In this document: piece after piece, positions 44,481-53,477 of the stretch
How the letters are laid out: every line of letters begins with the position of its first letter
How positions within the stretch are numbered: position 1 is the first letter of the stretch
NCBI RefSeq assembly: GCF_003026495.1
Contig: NZ_PYMA01000001.1
Span: 682,001-746,000 of the forward strand
Reading direction: 5' to 3'
Source: Photobacterium sanctipauli
GTDB taxonomy: Bacteria > Pseudomonadota > Gammaproteobacteria > Enterobacterales > Vibrionaceae
Length of the DNA stretch: 64,000 nt
Translations under genes and position numbers: made by a program
The notes under the pieces: model-generated
Told to the model about the DNA's origin: nothing
The model's input: the letters and a program-made list of their open reading frames with translations, nothing else
Database searches by the model: none

Positions 44481-45929
44481 ATGAGCGTTTCAATGAACAC
44501 CAAGCTGAGTTACGGCTTCGGCGCCTTTGGCAAGGATTTCGCCATCGGTGTTGTATATATGTACCTGATGTATTACTACACCGATGTGGTCGGGATCTCC
44601 GCCAGTGTCGTCGGTACCATCTTCCTGGTTGCCCGCATCTGGGATGCCGTCAACGACCCTATCATGGGCTGGATGGTCAACAATACTCGCACCCGCTGGG
44701 GTAAGTTCAAGCCTTGGATCCTCATTGGTACATTGGCCAACTCCGTTGTGCTGTACATGGTCTTTAGCGCCCACCATTTTGAAGGCACTGCGCTTATCGC
44801 CTATGTTGCCGTCACCTATATTTTATGGGGCATGACCTACACCCTGATGGACATCCCATTCTGGTCGCTGGTACCAACCCTGACGCTGGACAAGCGTGAA
44901 CGTGAAGAATTAGTGCCATACCCTCGCTTTTTTGCCAGCCTTTCTTGGAGCCTAACCGCAGCGGTTGCCCTACCGTTCGTCAACTATGTCGGCGGTGATG
45001 ACAAAGGCTACGGCTTCCAGATGTTCACCTTGGTACTTATTGTCTTCTTCTGTATTTCGACTTTCATTACGCTGCGCAATGTTAAAGAGCGCTATTCTTC
45101 CGACAAGCAAACCAAACCACAAGCCAATGCCGCCCAGCAGGCAGCACCGGAACGTATCGGCCTGAAAAAACTACTTTCACTGATTTACAAAAACGACCAG
45201 CTATCTAGCATGTTGGGTATGTCGCTGGCCTACAACCTAGCAACCAATGTGATCACCGCTTTTGCCATTTACTACTTCACCTATGTCATTGGCCGTGAAG
45301 ACTTGTTCCCGTACTACATGGCCTATGCCGGTATTGCCAACCTGATCACCCTTGTGCTGTTCCCGAAACTCTCGCAGTACTTCTCGCGCCGCGTGCTTTG
45401 GGCTGGGGCGTCTATATTCCCAATCATCAGTAGCTTAACGCTGGTTTATATCGCTATCGCCAGTTCGCAAAGCGTATTCCTTATCACTCTGGCAGGTATT
45501 TTCCTCAACATCGGTACGGCATTCTTCTGGGTGTTGCAGGTAATTATGGTGGCCGACACCGTCGACTACGGCGAGTACAAGCTTGGCGTACGCTGTGAAA
45601 GTGTCGCTTACTCAGTACAAACCTTGGTGGTTAAGGCAGGCTCGGCATTCGCAGGCTTCTTGATTGGCATCGTATTAACCGCGGTGAACTACGTACCAAA
45701 CGTAGAGCAGACACCTGAAACCATCTTTGGTATGCAATGCATCATGATTGCCCTGCCAAGTATCTTCTTCTTCATTTGCTTGTTCATCTACTTCAAGTTC
45801 TACAAGCTAAATGGCGAGCTACAACAAAAAGTGCAGCGCAGCCTGATGGAGAAATACGGCGACGACGAATCCGACAACCAAGAAAAACCTCTGGTAGCGG
45901 AGCCGCAGCTGGCAACAGAGACACGCTAG
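44481..45929 (+). CDS. melB: Melibiose:cation symporter MelB
   Basis: Inner-membrane GPH-family transporter of 482 residues with 12 helices. The sequence is recognisably close to E. coli MelB along its length, for example [16 protein letters not shown] at the N-terminus, [44 protein letters not shown] and VDYGEYKL. It imports melibiose with sodium, lithium or protons for cleavage by MelA. The start has AAGGAG at good spacing. A terminator follows. Confidence 0.93.
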   Translation: MSVSMNTKLSYGFGAFGKDFAIGVVYMYLMYYYTDVVGISASVVGTIFLVARIWDAVNDPIMGWMVNNTRTRWGKFKPWILIGTLANSVVLYMVFSAHHFEGTALIAYVAVTYILWGMTYTLMDIPFWSLVPTLTLDKREREELVPYPRFFASLSWSLTAAVALPFVNYVGGDDKGYGFQMFTLVLIVFFCISTFITLRNVKERYSSDKQTKPQANAAQQAAPERIGLKKLLSLIYKNDQLSSMLGMSLAYNLATNVITAFAIYYFTYVIGREDLFPYYMAYAGIANLITLVLFPKLSQYFSRRVLWAGASIFPIISSLTLVYIAIASSQSVFLITLAGIFLNIGTAFFWVLQVIMVADTVDYGEYKLGVRCESVAYSVQTLVVKAGSAFAGFLIGIVLTAVNYVPNVEQTPETIFGMQCIMIALPSIFFFICLFIYFKFYKLNGELQQKVQRSLMEKYGDDESDNQEKPLVAEPQLATETR

Positions 45930-45959
45930 TTTCAACATCTCTAATCGATATACAAATCA

Positions 45960-45992
45960 TACGCCCCTTCGCTATCGCAAGGGGCGTTGTCA
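45960..45992 (+). terminator. Terminator of melAB
   Basis: Stem ACGCCCCTT / AAGGGGCGT with a 9-nt loop, followed by TGTC; the T tract is short. Confidence 0.65.
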
Positions 45993-46071
45993 ATCACCTT
46001 AAACACCTACGAGTTGCCCGTCTTACAAGCTAGTGCTAACATATGTACGCACACCAATAAAGGAGCACACC

Positions 46072-46356
46072 ATGGACACTAGAATTCAATTCCGTGTTGA
46101 TGAGGAAACAAAACGTCTTGCTCAACAAATGGCTGAAAGCCAAGGTCGCACACTGAGTGATGCTTGCCGAGAACTTACCGAGCAACTTGCTGAACAACAA
46201 AGAAAAGCCTTATCTCATGATGCATGGCTAACTGAGCAAGTGAACCTTGCATTTGATAAGTTTGACTCAGGAAAAGCAGTTTTCGTTGAACACCAATCCG
46301 CTAAATCTCGAATGGAAGAGCGTAAAGCCAGAATCCGTAACCGAGGTAAGCAATGA
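46072..46356 (+). CDS. RelB/DinJ-type antitoxin
   Basis: Antitoxin of 94 residues. The N-terminal ribbon-helix-helix segment (TRIQFRVDEETKRLAQQMAE, about 3-22) binds DNA and the C-terminal charged helix would neutralise the toxin. The start at 46072 has AAAGGAG upstream; the longer reading from 46033 is unsupported. It overlaps the toxin gene by 4 bp (ATGA), the usual arrangement. The pair probably represses its own promoter. Confidence 0.87.
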   Translation: MDTRIQFRVDEETKRLAQQMAESQGRTLSDACRELTEQLAEQQRKALSHDAWLTEQVNLAFDKFDSGKAVFVEHQSAKSRMEERKARIRNRGKQ

Positions 46357-46631
46357 TTCTATGGGAAGAAGAATCTCTTAACGATCGAGAAAAGATTTTT
46401 GAATTTCTCTATGACTTCAACCCTGATGCTGCCGAGAAAACCGATACCCTTATAGAGACGAAAGTAGAAAATCTACTCGAACAACCTCTCATGGGTGTAC
46501 AACGAGATGGCATACGAGGGCGTTTACTCATCATTCCTGAAATTTCGATGGTTGTATCGTACTGGGTTGAAGGCGATCTCATCCGCATTATGCGTGTACT
46601 CCATCAGAAACAAAAGTTCCCGATGGATTGA
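46353..46631 (+). CDS. RelE/ParE family toxin
   Basis: Toxin of 92 residues with the RelE/ParE fold pattern: ILWEEESLNDREKIFEFL at the N-terminus, a middle VENLLEQPLMGVQRDGIRGRLLII segment and the C-terminal VSYWVEGDLIRIMRVLHQKQKF strand pair. RelE-type members cleave mRNA on the ribosome and ParE-type members poison gyrase; which one this is cannot be decided from sequence. Together with the antitoxin it sits in an AT-rich insertion between melB and melR. Confidence 0.85.
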   Translation: MILWEEESLNDREKIFEFLYDFNPDAAEKTDTLIETKVENLLEQPLMGVQRDGIRGRLLIIPEISMVVSYWVEGDLIRIMRVLHQKQKFPMD

Positions 46632-46779
46632 TTACTTTCTCTGGGCTACTAACGCTTGCCCCGCAGGTCGAGTAAAATACACCAATCCCAAACAAAAACA
46701 AATCAGTAATCGTAACTCCCAAAGGTGCAAAGTTAGCAGAAAAGCTCTTCAATTAGAGTTTAAGATTTTATATCCGGTA

Positions 46780-46956
46780 TTATTTAGGGGGAGTATTACT
46801 TTTATTAACTGTTATATAGATTCTTCTTAACGCTTCAAATATCGAAAACGCAACTATTACCAAAAAGACAGTATTTCGCCCTAATAGCTTTGAAAGCAAT
46901 ACAATTATAAATACGATAAAAATCGCTAATACAACTAACTTCAATCTATCGAACAC
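46780..46956 (-). CDS. Small two-helix membrane protein, possible immunity/antitoxin partner (58 aa)
   Basis: Found by reading the minus strand directly. A GTG start at 46956 is preceded by CGGAG at 7-nt spacing and overlaps the end of the upstream gene by 11 bp. The product begins MFDRLKLVVLAIFIVFIIVLL, has a short basic loop (SKLLGRN), a second helix (TVFLVIVAFSIFEAL) and a polar tail. The overlap, the strong ribosome-binding site and the two clean helices argue for a real, co-translated gene. Pairs of a small hydrophobic protein and a two-helix membrane protein are typical of bacteriocin/immunity or toxin/antidote modules; the function is inferred only from this layout. Confidence 0.6.
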   Translation of the reverse strand: MFDRLKLVVLAIFIVFIIVLLSKLLGRNTVFLVIVAFSIFEALRRIYITVNKSNTPPK

Positions 46957-47338
46957 TTAATAGCTCCGGATACCTAGCGAATGTAGTTTGTAGCCAACTT
47001 CCGGTCACACCGATATTTTTGGCAAATGCGACAATTTGACTTTGTGTACAATCAGTATTTCTGTAAATTGCTCGAGCAGTACTCCCAATCACAGCTCCCG
47101 CCCAAAATGAAGCATATAATCCCGCGCCTACTGTACCAGTTCTCGCGACTGCTGACATTTTTATAGGCTGAGCGATACCTCCAGATAAAGCCATCGCTTT
47201 ATCAATTCTATCAATCATTGCCCAAGTAAGAGCAGCTGAGCCTGCTACAGTCTTTGTCATTGGCAAGTTCATCAATTTCAAATTATCATCTACTTCTTTT
47301 TGTATCGCTGTTATGTTTATTTTGCATGAAACCATCAT
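46946..47338 (-). CDS. Unknown Gly/Ala-rich protein, possible toxin of an overlapping pair (130 aa)
   Basis: Protein of about 130 residues from paired ATGs at 47338/47335 with GAGGG upstream; a TTG at 47386 would add 16 residues but has no start signal. It is rich in Ala, Gly, Thr and Ser, with one or two membrane-compatible stretches (VAGSAALTWAMI and TGTVGAGLYASFWAGAVIG). A helical C-terminal segment (SQIVAFAKNIGVTGSWLQTTFARYPELL) follows. No family is recognised. It is AT-rich, sits beside a RelB/RelE pair, and its stop overlaps the 58-aa membrane protein gene. Confidence 0.6.
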   Translation of the reverse strand: MMVSCKINITAIQKEVDDNLKLMNLPMTKTVAGSAALTWAMIDRIDKAMALSGGIAQPIKMSAVARTGTVGAGLYASFWAGAVIGSTARAIYRNTDCTQSQIVAFAKNIGVTGSWLQTTFARYPELLSVR

Positions 47339-47531
47339 GAGCCCTCTTGAAAAAGAAAACCCTAACAGCTCAATATTTATAAACAAAATGCAAAGATAAA
47401 TTTCTCGATATAATTCTAACTAATTTGAAAATGACAACGCACTCAGAAACATTGTTCTACACAAAAAAAATGTTAATCCTCCACATAATTTAAATGCCTT
47501 TGTGATAATCATTTAAGCAATTATTCTAACC

Positions 47532-49472
47532 TCACCCCGCCTGATCAATCCGATCAGCCCATTTGGCGATCATGCCAATAAGCTCGGCCTTTTTCACTGG
47601 CTTGGTTAGGTAATCATTCATCCCGCACGCCATGCTTTTATGACGCTCTTCTACCATGGCGTGGGCAGACAAGGCTACAATCGGACACCAGCAGGATAAC
47701 CCACTTTGTTGCAGTGCACGTATGGCTGTCGTCACCCCGTAACCGTCCTTCTTGGGCATAGAGATATCGGTGATAACAATATCGGGCGCATACCGTTGGT
47801 ACTGCTCAACCGCATGCTCACCGTCGTTGGCAAGGATCAGCTCCACCCCAGTGCCGACTAGCATCTTTTCCACCAGCAGCCGATTGACTTGGCTGTCTTC
47901 GGCGACGAGCACTCGAATGTTATTAATGTTTGGCTGGTGACCTGATTCATTAAGCCCCCTACTTGGTATTTTCGTACTCTCTCCGCCAAGCGATAGCACA
48001 GGGAGTTCACTCGACCAGGGTTCCTTACTAGATATAGGTTCATCACTAGGTATAGATTCCTCACCCAGCAGCGGTTGCTCATCCAATAGCACCGAGAACA
48101 TAAACTGCGAGCCTTGCCCTTCTTGCGAGGTCACCGATAAGGTCCCGCCCAGCATCATTATCAGGTGCTTACTGATGGCAAGCCCCAGCCCGGTTCCTTC
48201 GTATTCCCGCGTAGCCGAGTTATCGACCTGCTCAAACTTTTCCATAATAAACGGCAGTCTATCGGCAGGAATGCCAATACCGGTATCTTCAACACAAAAA
48301 CCAAACTTGGTTTGCCCGTGCTGTTCCTCTGCCGTCACTGACACCTTCACATGCCCGGAATTGGTAAACTTCACCGCATTACCGACAATATTGAGTAGTA
48401 CCTGATTCAAGCGCCCTTTATCACCGCAGATCCGGGTGTTTATGTTGTCAGGTAATTCGAGCATAACCGGTAAGCCTTTTTCATTGGCTTGGTAACGACA
48501 TAGTGACATTGCGCCTTCGACGGTTTCGCGTAGGTCAAACGGTTCATTGACCAGGGTTAGCTTGCCAGCTTCAATCTTGCTGTAATCGAGAATATCGTTA
48601 ATAACGGTTACCAGGTTCTCAGCGGAGCGGTTGATTAACGTTAACTGCTTGCGATGCTCTTCATCGTCGATTTGCTCAAGCAGCAGTTCGCTCATTCCCA
48701 TAATTGCATTCATTGGGGTTCTGATCTCATGGCTCATGTTGGCAAGAAACTCCGACTTGGCTTGCGTAGCCTTGTTGGCCTCAGTAACCGCTGACTGCAA
48801 TTTCTGCTGAGTGTATTCCAACGATGACGACATGGTATTGAAGGCCTCGCAGACCCTTGTCACCTCATCGTTCCCGCGAATGTGGATCTGTGCGCCTGGC
48901 CCTTTCTGGGCGACCTGATCCACTCCCTTACGGAGCATATCCAACCGACGCATCAAATATGTTCCGAGTCCTAGAGAAAACAGCGCCACTAAGGTCATCT
49001 CGGCAGCTGCAATCATAAAGCTGGCACTGGTTGCTTGGCTGAGCAATGTATGCAGATCGCTCACTCGAACGCCCATCTCAACATTGCCGTAATATTGGTC
49101 GTCAACCATGATGTTACTTTGCACATCAAATACGCCGTCCGATACGCTTGCGGGGGACTGGGCGGTATCAACCTCGGTATAAAGCCCATGCAACGTCAGT
49201 TCGGTATTATCTCTATCACTGATACGGATGTAGGCTAGGTTATGTTCGCTGACGATGGAACGGGCAAAGCTATCGAGATAAGCCAAATCGGTCGCCAGTA
49301 CCGCATCGCGCGCGGCCTTGGCAAACACACTCACCAGTTGCTGGCTCCCCTGCTCTAACCGTTGCTCATTCGAGGCTTTAAGCCAATGCAGCCCACTGAT
49401 AATCAGCAACGCCAAGGCAAAGGCTTCAATCAGTGCAATACCTAGGATTGTTTTTGAACGCAACGTCATCAC
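47532..49472 (-). CDS. Hybrid sensor histidine kinase/response regulator
   Basis: Membrane-bound signalling protein of 646 residues. Helix 10-30, periplasmic sensor domain about 31-150, helix 152-172, HAMP about 175-225, HisKA with phospho-accepting His248 (MSHEIRTPMN), HATPase (about 350-465, NIVGNAVKF, DTGIGI, GTGLGLAIS), a Ser/Glu-rich linker with short repeats (SIPSDEPISSKEPWSS) and a receiver domain with Asp569 (VITDISMP). No Hpt domain or output domain is fused, so the partner is elsewhere. It lies 17 bp after the PhnD-like gene, suggesting that the binding protein feeds it a signal. Confidence 0.9.
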   Translation of the reverse strand: MMTLRSKTILGIALIEAFALALLIISGLHWLKASNEQRLEQGSQQLVSVFAKAARDAVLATDLAYLDSFARSIVSEHNLAYIRISDRDNTELTLHGLYTEVDTAQSPASVSDGVFDVQSNIMVDDQYYGNVEMGVRVSDLHTLLSQATSASFMIAAAEMTLVALFSLGLGTYLMRRLDMLRKGVDQVAQKGPGAQIHIRGNDEVTRVCEAFNTMSSSLEYTQQKLQSAVTEANKATQAKSEFLANMSHEIRTPMNAIMGMSELLLEQIDDEEHRKQLTLINRSAENLVTVINDILDYSKIEAGKLTLVNEPFDLRETVEGAMSLCRYQANEKGLPVMLELPDNINTRICGDKGRLNQVLLNIVGNAVKFTNSGHVKVSVTAEEQHGQTKFGFCVEDTGIGIPADRLPFIMEKFEQVDNSATREYEGTGLGLAISKHLIMMLGGTLSVTSQEGQGSQFMFSVLLDEQPLLGEESIPSDEPISSKEPWSSELPVLSLGGESTKIPSRGLNESGHQPNINNIRVLVAEDSQVNRLLVEKMLVGTGVELILANDGEHAVEQYQRYAPDIVITDISMPKKDGYGVTTAIRALQQSGLSCWCPIVALSAHAMVEERHKSMACGMNDYLTKPVKKAELIGMIAKWADRIDQAG

Positions 49473-49489
49473 ATCCCCCTCCCTAAGCG

Positions 49490-50356
49490 TTATAGCTGGA
49501 TACCCAGCGCAACCACATCATCCCAATCACTATCTACCGCCAGCTCAAAGCCCTTTATGTTTAACGCCTTGAACATGCCTTTTGCTTGCTCGTGATGGTT
49601 AAGCTGGCCGATACTCTGGTGAAGCAGCGCTACCGTTTCATCATCAAGTGAGTGCTTGTAGGCGATCGCATGGGGGGTGTAACTTTGGGTTTTATAGATA
49701 ACCGTTAGTTGCTCCCTCAAGCTGTCTGGAATACTGTTAAAGGTGCGCATCACGCCGCCGCCAGCGGGGTAAATTCCCTTGGCAACCGCCATATACACCG
49801 AATCATGGGAGCCAACATAATTCGGCGTGATCTCTAGCCCTTTCTGGCGCAGCTCAGACTGAGTCAAAATAGACGCCGCAAAGGCGCGAGGGGCAGGGAA
49901 CGCCAAAGATTGGGCATCTAATGCCGACAGTTCTTTATCCCAGCCTTTTTTGGCCACCATCACACCGGTAATGCGCTTGTCTTTCGCATGGGCAAGGGCG
50001 CTATACCCTTGCGGATGGTTAACCAAGGTAAAGTGATAGGGGTTCATGTAGGCAATATCGTATTCGCCCTCAGCCAAGCGTTGCTCGAAGGTAGGAATAT
50101 CCCGTGCCGTCGCAAAGCGGAATTTAACCCCAGTCACCTCACTCCAAGCAGAAAGCAATGGCCCCCACTGTTGAGCCAGCTTCGCCGCCGATTGCTGAGG
50201 TACAACACCAAAAACCAACTCCTTTTGCTCTGCATAGGCAAGTTGCGAACCGCACAACAATGGCAACGCCAGCACCGCCGTTTTTATTGTGCGTTGTATT
50301 TTTATTGTGCGTTGTATTTTGATTCGCATCTTGGCGAAGACCATCTCTCGATTCAT
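49490..50356 (-). CDS. PhnD-like periplasmic phosphate/phosphonate-type binding protein
   Basis: Exported ligand-binding protein of 288 residues with a signal peptide (hydrophobic TAVLALPLLCGSQLAYA). The mature start LVFGVVPQQSAAKLAQQWGPL, followed by DIPTFEQRLAEGEYDIAYMNPYHF, is typical of the PhnD/PtxB family. No ABC permease or ATPase is adjacent; instead a hybrid kinase follows after 17 bp. That arrangement is known for binding proteins serving as sensors. The start at 50356 has AAGGAG. The n-region is extended by a duplicated IKIQRT unit. Confidence 0.83.
   Translation of the reverse strand: MNREMVFAKMRIKIQRTIKIQRTIKTAVLALPLLCGSQLAYAEQKELVFGVVPQQSAAKLAQQWGPLLSAWSEVTGVKFRFATARDIPTFEQRLAEGEYDIAYMNPYHFTLVNHPQGYSALAHAKDKRITGVMVAKKGWDKELSALDAQSLAFPAPRAFAASILTQSELRQKGLEITPNYVGSHDSVYMAVAKGIYPAGGGVMRTFNSIPDSLREQLTVIYKTQSYTPHAIAYKHSLDDETVALLHQSIGQLNHHEQAKGMFKALNIKGFELAVDSDWDDVVALGIQL
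50281..50316 (-). repeat. 18-bp exact tandem repeat inside the signal peptide coding region
   Basis: Two exact copies of TTTTTATTGTGCGTTGTA on the plus strand. In the gene they encode IKIQRT twice and keep the frame, lengthening the basic n-region of the signal peptide. Confidence 0.9.
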
Positions 50357-50534
50357 CGCTCATCTCCTTGGATTAGGGCTAACCATGCAGTTATGCATCC
50401 ATATGCTAATCACAAAGCAACGAATGCACTTCTTCCAATATCACGGCTAATACCAAGGGTAGATACAAGTTTGATGCCATCAGAGGCAGGAGTAGATAGC
50501 TGTCGGCGCCAACTGAGCATCGCTTAGCCAGCAT

Positions 50535-51437
50535 TTATAGCTGATTGTTCTTGCGGCTCAATTCGCGGAACTGGGTAGGCGTCATATTCATATAGCGTTG
50601 AAAGGTATCGTAAAAGCGGCTGCTTGAGTTAAAGCCAACCGTCAGGGCAATATCCAAAATTGTCCGGTTAGAGTCGGTAAGCAATGCCCGGGCATGGTAG
50701 AGGCGCATTGAGGTAATGTATTCCTTGATGGTCATCTTCATCACGCTCTGGAACAGGTTCATCACGTAATTGGCATGCAACCCGACATGATCCGCGATGG
50801 CCTTGACGGTGAGCGATGAGTCATGGTTGCGGGCAATGTACTCTAAGATTTTCTGCACATGGAACTGGGAGTGCTTGGATAACCCCTTCACGCTTTGCTT
50901 GCAATCCATGGTTGAAGTGAGCTGTTGCCACCCTGTCAGGCACACCCGCTTGAGCATCAATGCCATCTCATCCAGCGCCAGCTGGCGCATCCCCACTTCC
51001 TCATTTCGGCTTTCCTGCATCCAAAGTTCAACTTGGCGCTCAGTCACCAGATCGGGCAAAGAAGATTGGATAACCACACCGTGGGTGATCTGATTAAGCA
51101 GTGCTTGCTCCAGCGGCCAAGCCAAAAAGTAGTGGATAGGGATATTCAAAATCCCCATGTTGCTGGCGTCTCCCGGTTCGAGCAGCTGGTGCGGAGTGGT
51201 TGCCCAGAACACACCGACATGGCCACTTTTGATGGTAAATGGCTGATCGTTAATTTGATAATCGACATCACCACCAAAAGGGATATTCACCTCTATTTGT
51301 CCATGCCAATGGTAGCACGGCATATGGTGGGGCTTGCGCAATTCTATATGTACCAGTTCATCAGCAGAAAATAAGCTCAATGGCCCGACAGCTTGCGAAT
51401 CTGAGGCATCTTGTGAGTTTTCATTGCTAAAAAACAT
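50535..51437 (-). CDS. melR: Melibiose operon regulator MelR (AraC family)
   Basis: Activator of 300 residues recognisably close to E. coli MelR over its length: PHHMPCYHWHGQIEVNIPFGG at about 35-55, HYFLAWPLEQALLNQITHGVVI, LALDEMALMLKR and the C-terminal AraC double helix-turn-helix (ILDIALTVGFNSSSRFYDTFQRYMNMTP). In E. coli MelR binds melibiose and activates melAB, and melR is divergent from melA. Here it lies about 4.6 kb from melB on the opposite strand, with accessory genes between. No clear ribosome-binding site was seen. Confidence 0.9.
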   Translation of the reverse strand: MFFSNENSQDASDSQAVGPLSLFSADELVHIELRKPHHMPCYHWHGQIEVNIPFGGDVDYQINDQPFTIKSGHVGVFWATTPHQLLEPGDASNMGILNIPIHYFLAWPLEQALLNQITHGVVIQSSLPDLVTERQVELWMQESRNEEVGMRQLALDEMALMLKRVCLTGWQQLTSTMDCKQSVKGLSKHSQFHVQKILEYIARNHDSSLTVKAIADHVGLHANYVMNLFQSVMKMTIKEYITSMRLYHARALLTDSNRTILDIALTVGFNSSSRFYDTFQRYMNMTPTQFRELSRKNNQL

Positions 51438-51739
51438 GCAGGTACATCCTTGAGACTATGCGATGTAGGAATAACAGCTAGGAAGAAAAGACTATACCTC
51501 AGCCTTTTTAACAGTCACCGGGCTAGAAGTAGAAATGTGAGGCAAAGCGAAATCCACAACTGCTCCTACCACTCGACCTTACCATCATAATCTTCCAACT
51601 TTTCAGAAAATGACAGATTGATAAGCCGTAGCATGACGCCCCGAACGCACACAACCGAATCTAACGCATTCTAAAGAAGTGGTTTCATCCAATTCTCAAT
51701 AAATCGTGCCTGATAACAGGCCAACACATAAAAAATATT
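51438..51739. other. Divergent intergenic region between melR and fadL
   Basis: About 300 bases with the promoters for melR (minus) and fadL (plus). A single TGTGA half-site near 51536 might belong to a CRP site but has no good partner. No other element is recognised. Confidence 0.4.
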
Positions 51740-53059
51740 ATGACCAAGAAGCAATTATTATCAGCAGCAATCATTGTGGCGCTATCGGGTGCATCTACCG
51801 CCGTTCATGCCGCAGGTTTCCAACTCAATAGCCAATCTGCCACGGGGCTGGGCCGCGCCTTTGCCGGCGATGCCGTGATTGCCGACAACGCATCGGTAGC
51901 CGCCCGTAACCCGGCAGCAATGGCACTGTTCAAAGAGGCCAACTTCTCGTTGGGCTTTAACTTTATTGATACTGATGTTCGAGTGAAGTCAGGCACCTAT
52001 CACCAGCCCAAAATCACAACAAGTATCTTTCCACCGTCAGTAGACTTTGATTCTAACGCTTTTGACATCGGCGGCACCGACGGCATTGGTGCCAGCTCCT
52101 TCGTTCCGAATATGCACCTTGTCATGCCTATCAACGAACAATGGGCATGGGGACTATCGGCCTATTCGAACTTTGGTACCGGTACCGAGTTTGACGATGA
52201 CTTCGCCGCATCGCTGTTTGGCGGTACCACCAGCGTGAAAAGCATGAACTTTGCCGCTAATGTGTCATACCTCATCAACGAACAATGGAGCGTGGGTGCT
52301 GGCCTTGATCTTATCTACGGTATGGGCGATCTCAAACGTGGGTTCGATGCGGAGTTATGTAATAAGCCCCTGTTTGGTGAAGAAGAATGCCGCACCGTCA
52401 AAGAGGATGTGATTGATGTTGAAGCTACCGGTTTTGCCGTTGGCTGGAACATCGGTGCCGTTTATGAGCTCAACGAAAACCACCGCTTCGGCTTAAGTTA
52501 CCGCTACAGCCCAACGGTTAAAGCCGATGGCGATGATCCAACCGACAAAATAGATTTACCGCTGCCTGATATGGCAGAGTTTTCCGGTTACCACCGCCTT
52601 ACCGACAAATTCGCAGCCCACTATAGCCTGCAATGGGTACAGTGGAGTGCATTCAACTCGCTACAATTGCAAACACAAAGCGATCTATTCGGTATCCTGC
52701 CGTCAATGGCAATCGACAAGGCTTACGAGTGGAAAGATGCCGGCCACATTTCTATCGGTGGTACCTACTACCTTAACGATAGCTGGACACTGCGCACCGG
52801 CTACATGTACGACATTGCCGCCACGGATGAGTTGATGTCCATTTCGATCCCTGATTCTAACCGCCACTGGTTCTCGGCAGGCTTTACCTACCACCCAGAT
52901 AGCAAGCAAAGCATCGATTTTGGTTTCACCTATTTGATGGGTGAAGACGTGACCTTTGATGAATCCTTGAGCCCGTCACTGCCTGCGCCATCAATTACCG
53001 GCGCGACTACCCGCTCCGATGCGATCTTGGTGGGTTTGCAGTATAGCCGCTCGTTTTAA
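51740..53059 (+). CDS. fadL: Outer-membrane long-chain fatty acid transporter FadL family
   Basis: Outer-membrane barrel of 439 residues that lets long-chain fatty acids or other hydrophobic molecules enter. The signal peptide ends at AVHAA and is followed directly by the FadL signature GFQLNSQSATGLGRAFAGDAVIADNASVAARNPAAM (about 26-61; hatch domain with NPA). The last residues (LVGLQYSRSF) end in Phe as in barrels. Vibrionaceae usually carry several FadL paralogues, so the symbol denotes the family. Confidence 0.88.
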   Translation: MTKKQLLSAAIIVALSGASTAVHAAGFQLNSQSATGLGRAFAGDAVIADNASVAARNPAAMALFKEANFSLGFNFIDTDVRVKSGTYHQPKITTSIFPPSVDFDSNAFDIGGTDGIGASSFVPNMHLVMPINEQWAWGLSAYSNFGTGTEFDDDFAASLFGGTTSVKSMNFAANVSYLINEQWSVGAGLDLIYGMGDLKRGFDAELCNKPLFGEEECRTVKEDVIDVEATGFAVGWNIGAVYELNENHRFGLSYRYSPTVKADGDDPTDKIDLPLPDMAEFSGYHRLTDKFAAHYSLQWVQWSAFNSLQLQTQSDLFGILPSMAIDKAYEWKDAGHISIGGTYYLNDSWTLRTGYMYDIAATDELMSISIPDSNRHWFSAGFTYHPDSKQSIDFGFTYLMGEDVTFDESLSPSLPAPSITGATTRSDAILVGLQYSRSF

Positions 53060-53189
53060 CACTTTGCAGATGTATATCTAGTCCGAGCAACCAAGGAGGT
53101 GTACAAGAATTGACGAAGCTTTTCGTCATTAACTGAAATACAGACGTTATCCGTGCCTTTTAGGCATCATCGCTTTTATATATTAATTT

Positions 53190-53217
53190 CGGGGTGCGTT
53201 GCCCCGTCCCTTTTTCT
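53190..53217 (+). terminator. Terminator of fadL
   Basis: CGGGG / CCCCG stem with a 7-nt loop, then TCCCTTTTTCT. Confidence 0.65.
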
Positions 53218-53302
53218 GTTGCCTCAATTGCGGCTATCGAGCGTTAAACCTCGGTCGCGGGTTGGGGCTTTTTTCATTTCAGCATGACACCAATATTCGC
53301 CC

Positions 53303-53342
53303 CAAAATAAAAATGCCTACCTGGTTTTCACCAGATAGGCAA
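53303..53342 (-). terminator. Terminator of the DUF3943 gene
   Basis: Stem GCCTATCTGG / CCAGGTAGGC (one mismatch) read on the minus strand, followed by ATTTTTATTTT. Confidence 0.8.
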
Positions 53343-53477
53343 AGCCTAGATAGAGTCTTGTTATAATAAGCTAAAGGTACGATTCATGCCGTTGAGCAAC
53401 GGTGCTAGTTATATCCCGTTGGCTTACTGGCGTACAACGAAATGATTTTATCGACAGTATCGAACCTACTTATTTTA

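Larger units (their letters stand above)
53060..53477. other. Intergenic region between fadL and the DUF3943 gene
   Basis: About 420 bases at a convergent junction. It holds the fadL terminator (53190-53217) and the terminator of the minus-strand DUF3943 gene (53303-53342). No gene is seen. Confidence 0.6.

Noticed and set aside
46632..46780. An integron attC site next to the RelB/RelE genes
   Set aside because: TAACGCTTG-like strings occur, but no paired core sites with a VCR-like palindrome could be made out, and no integrase gene is in the window.
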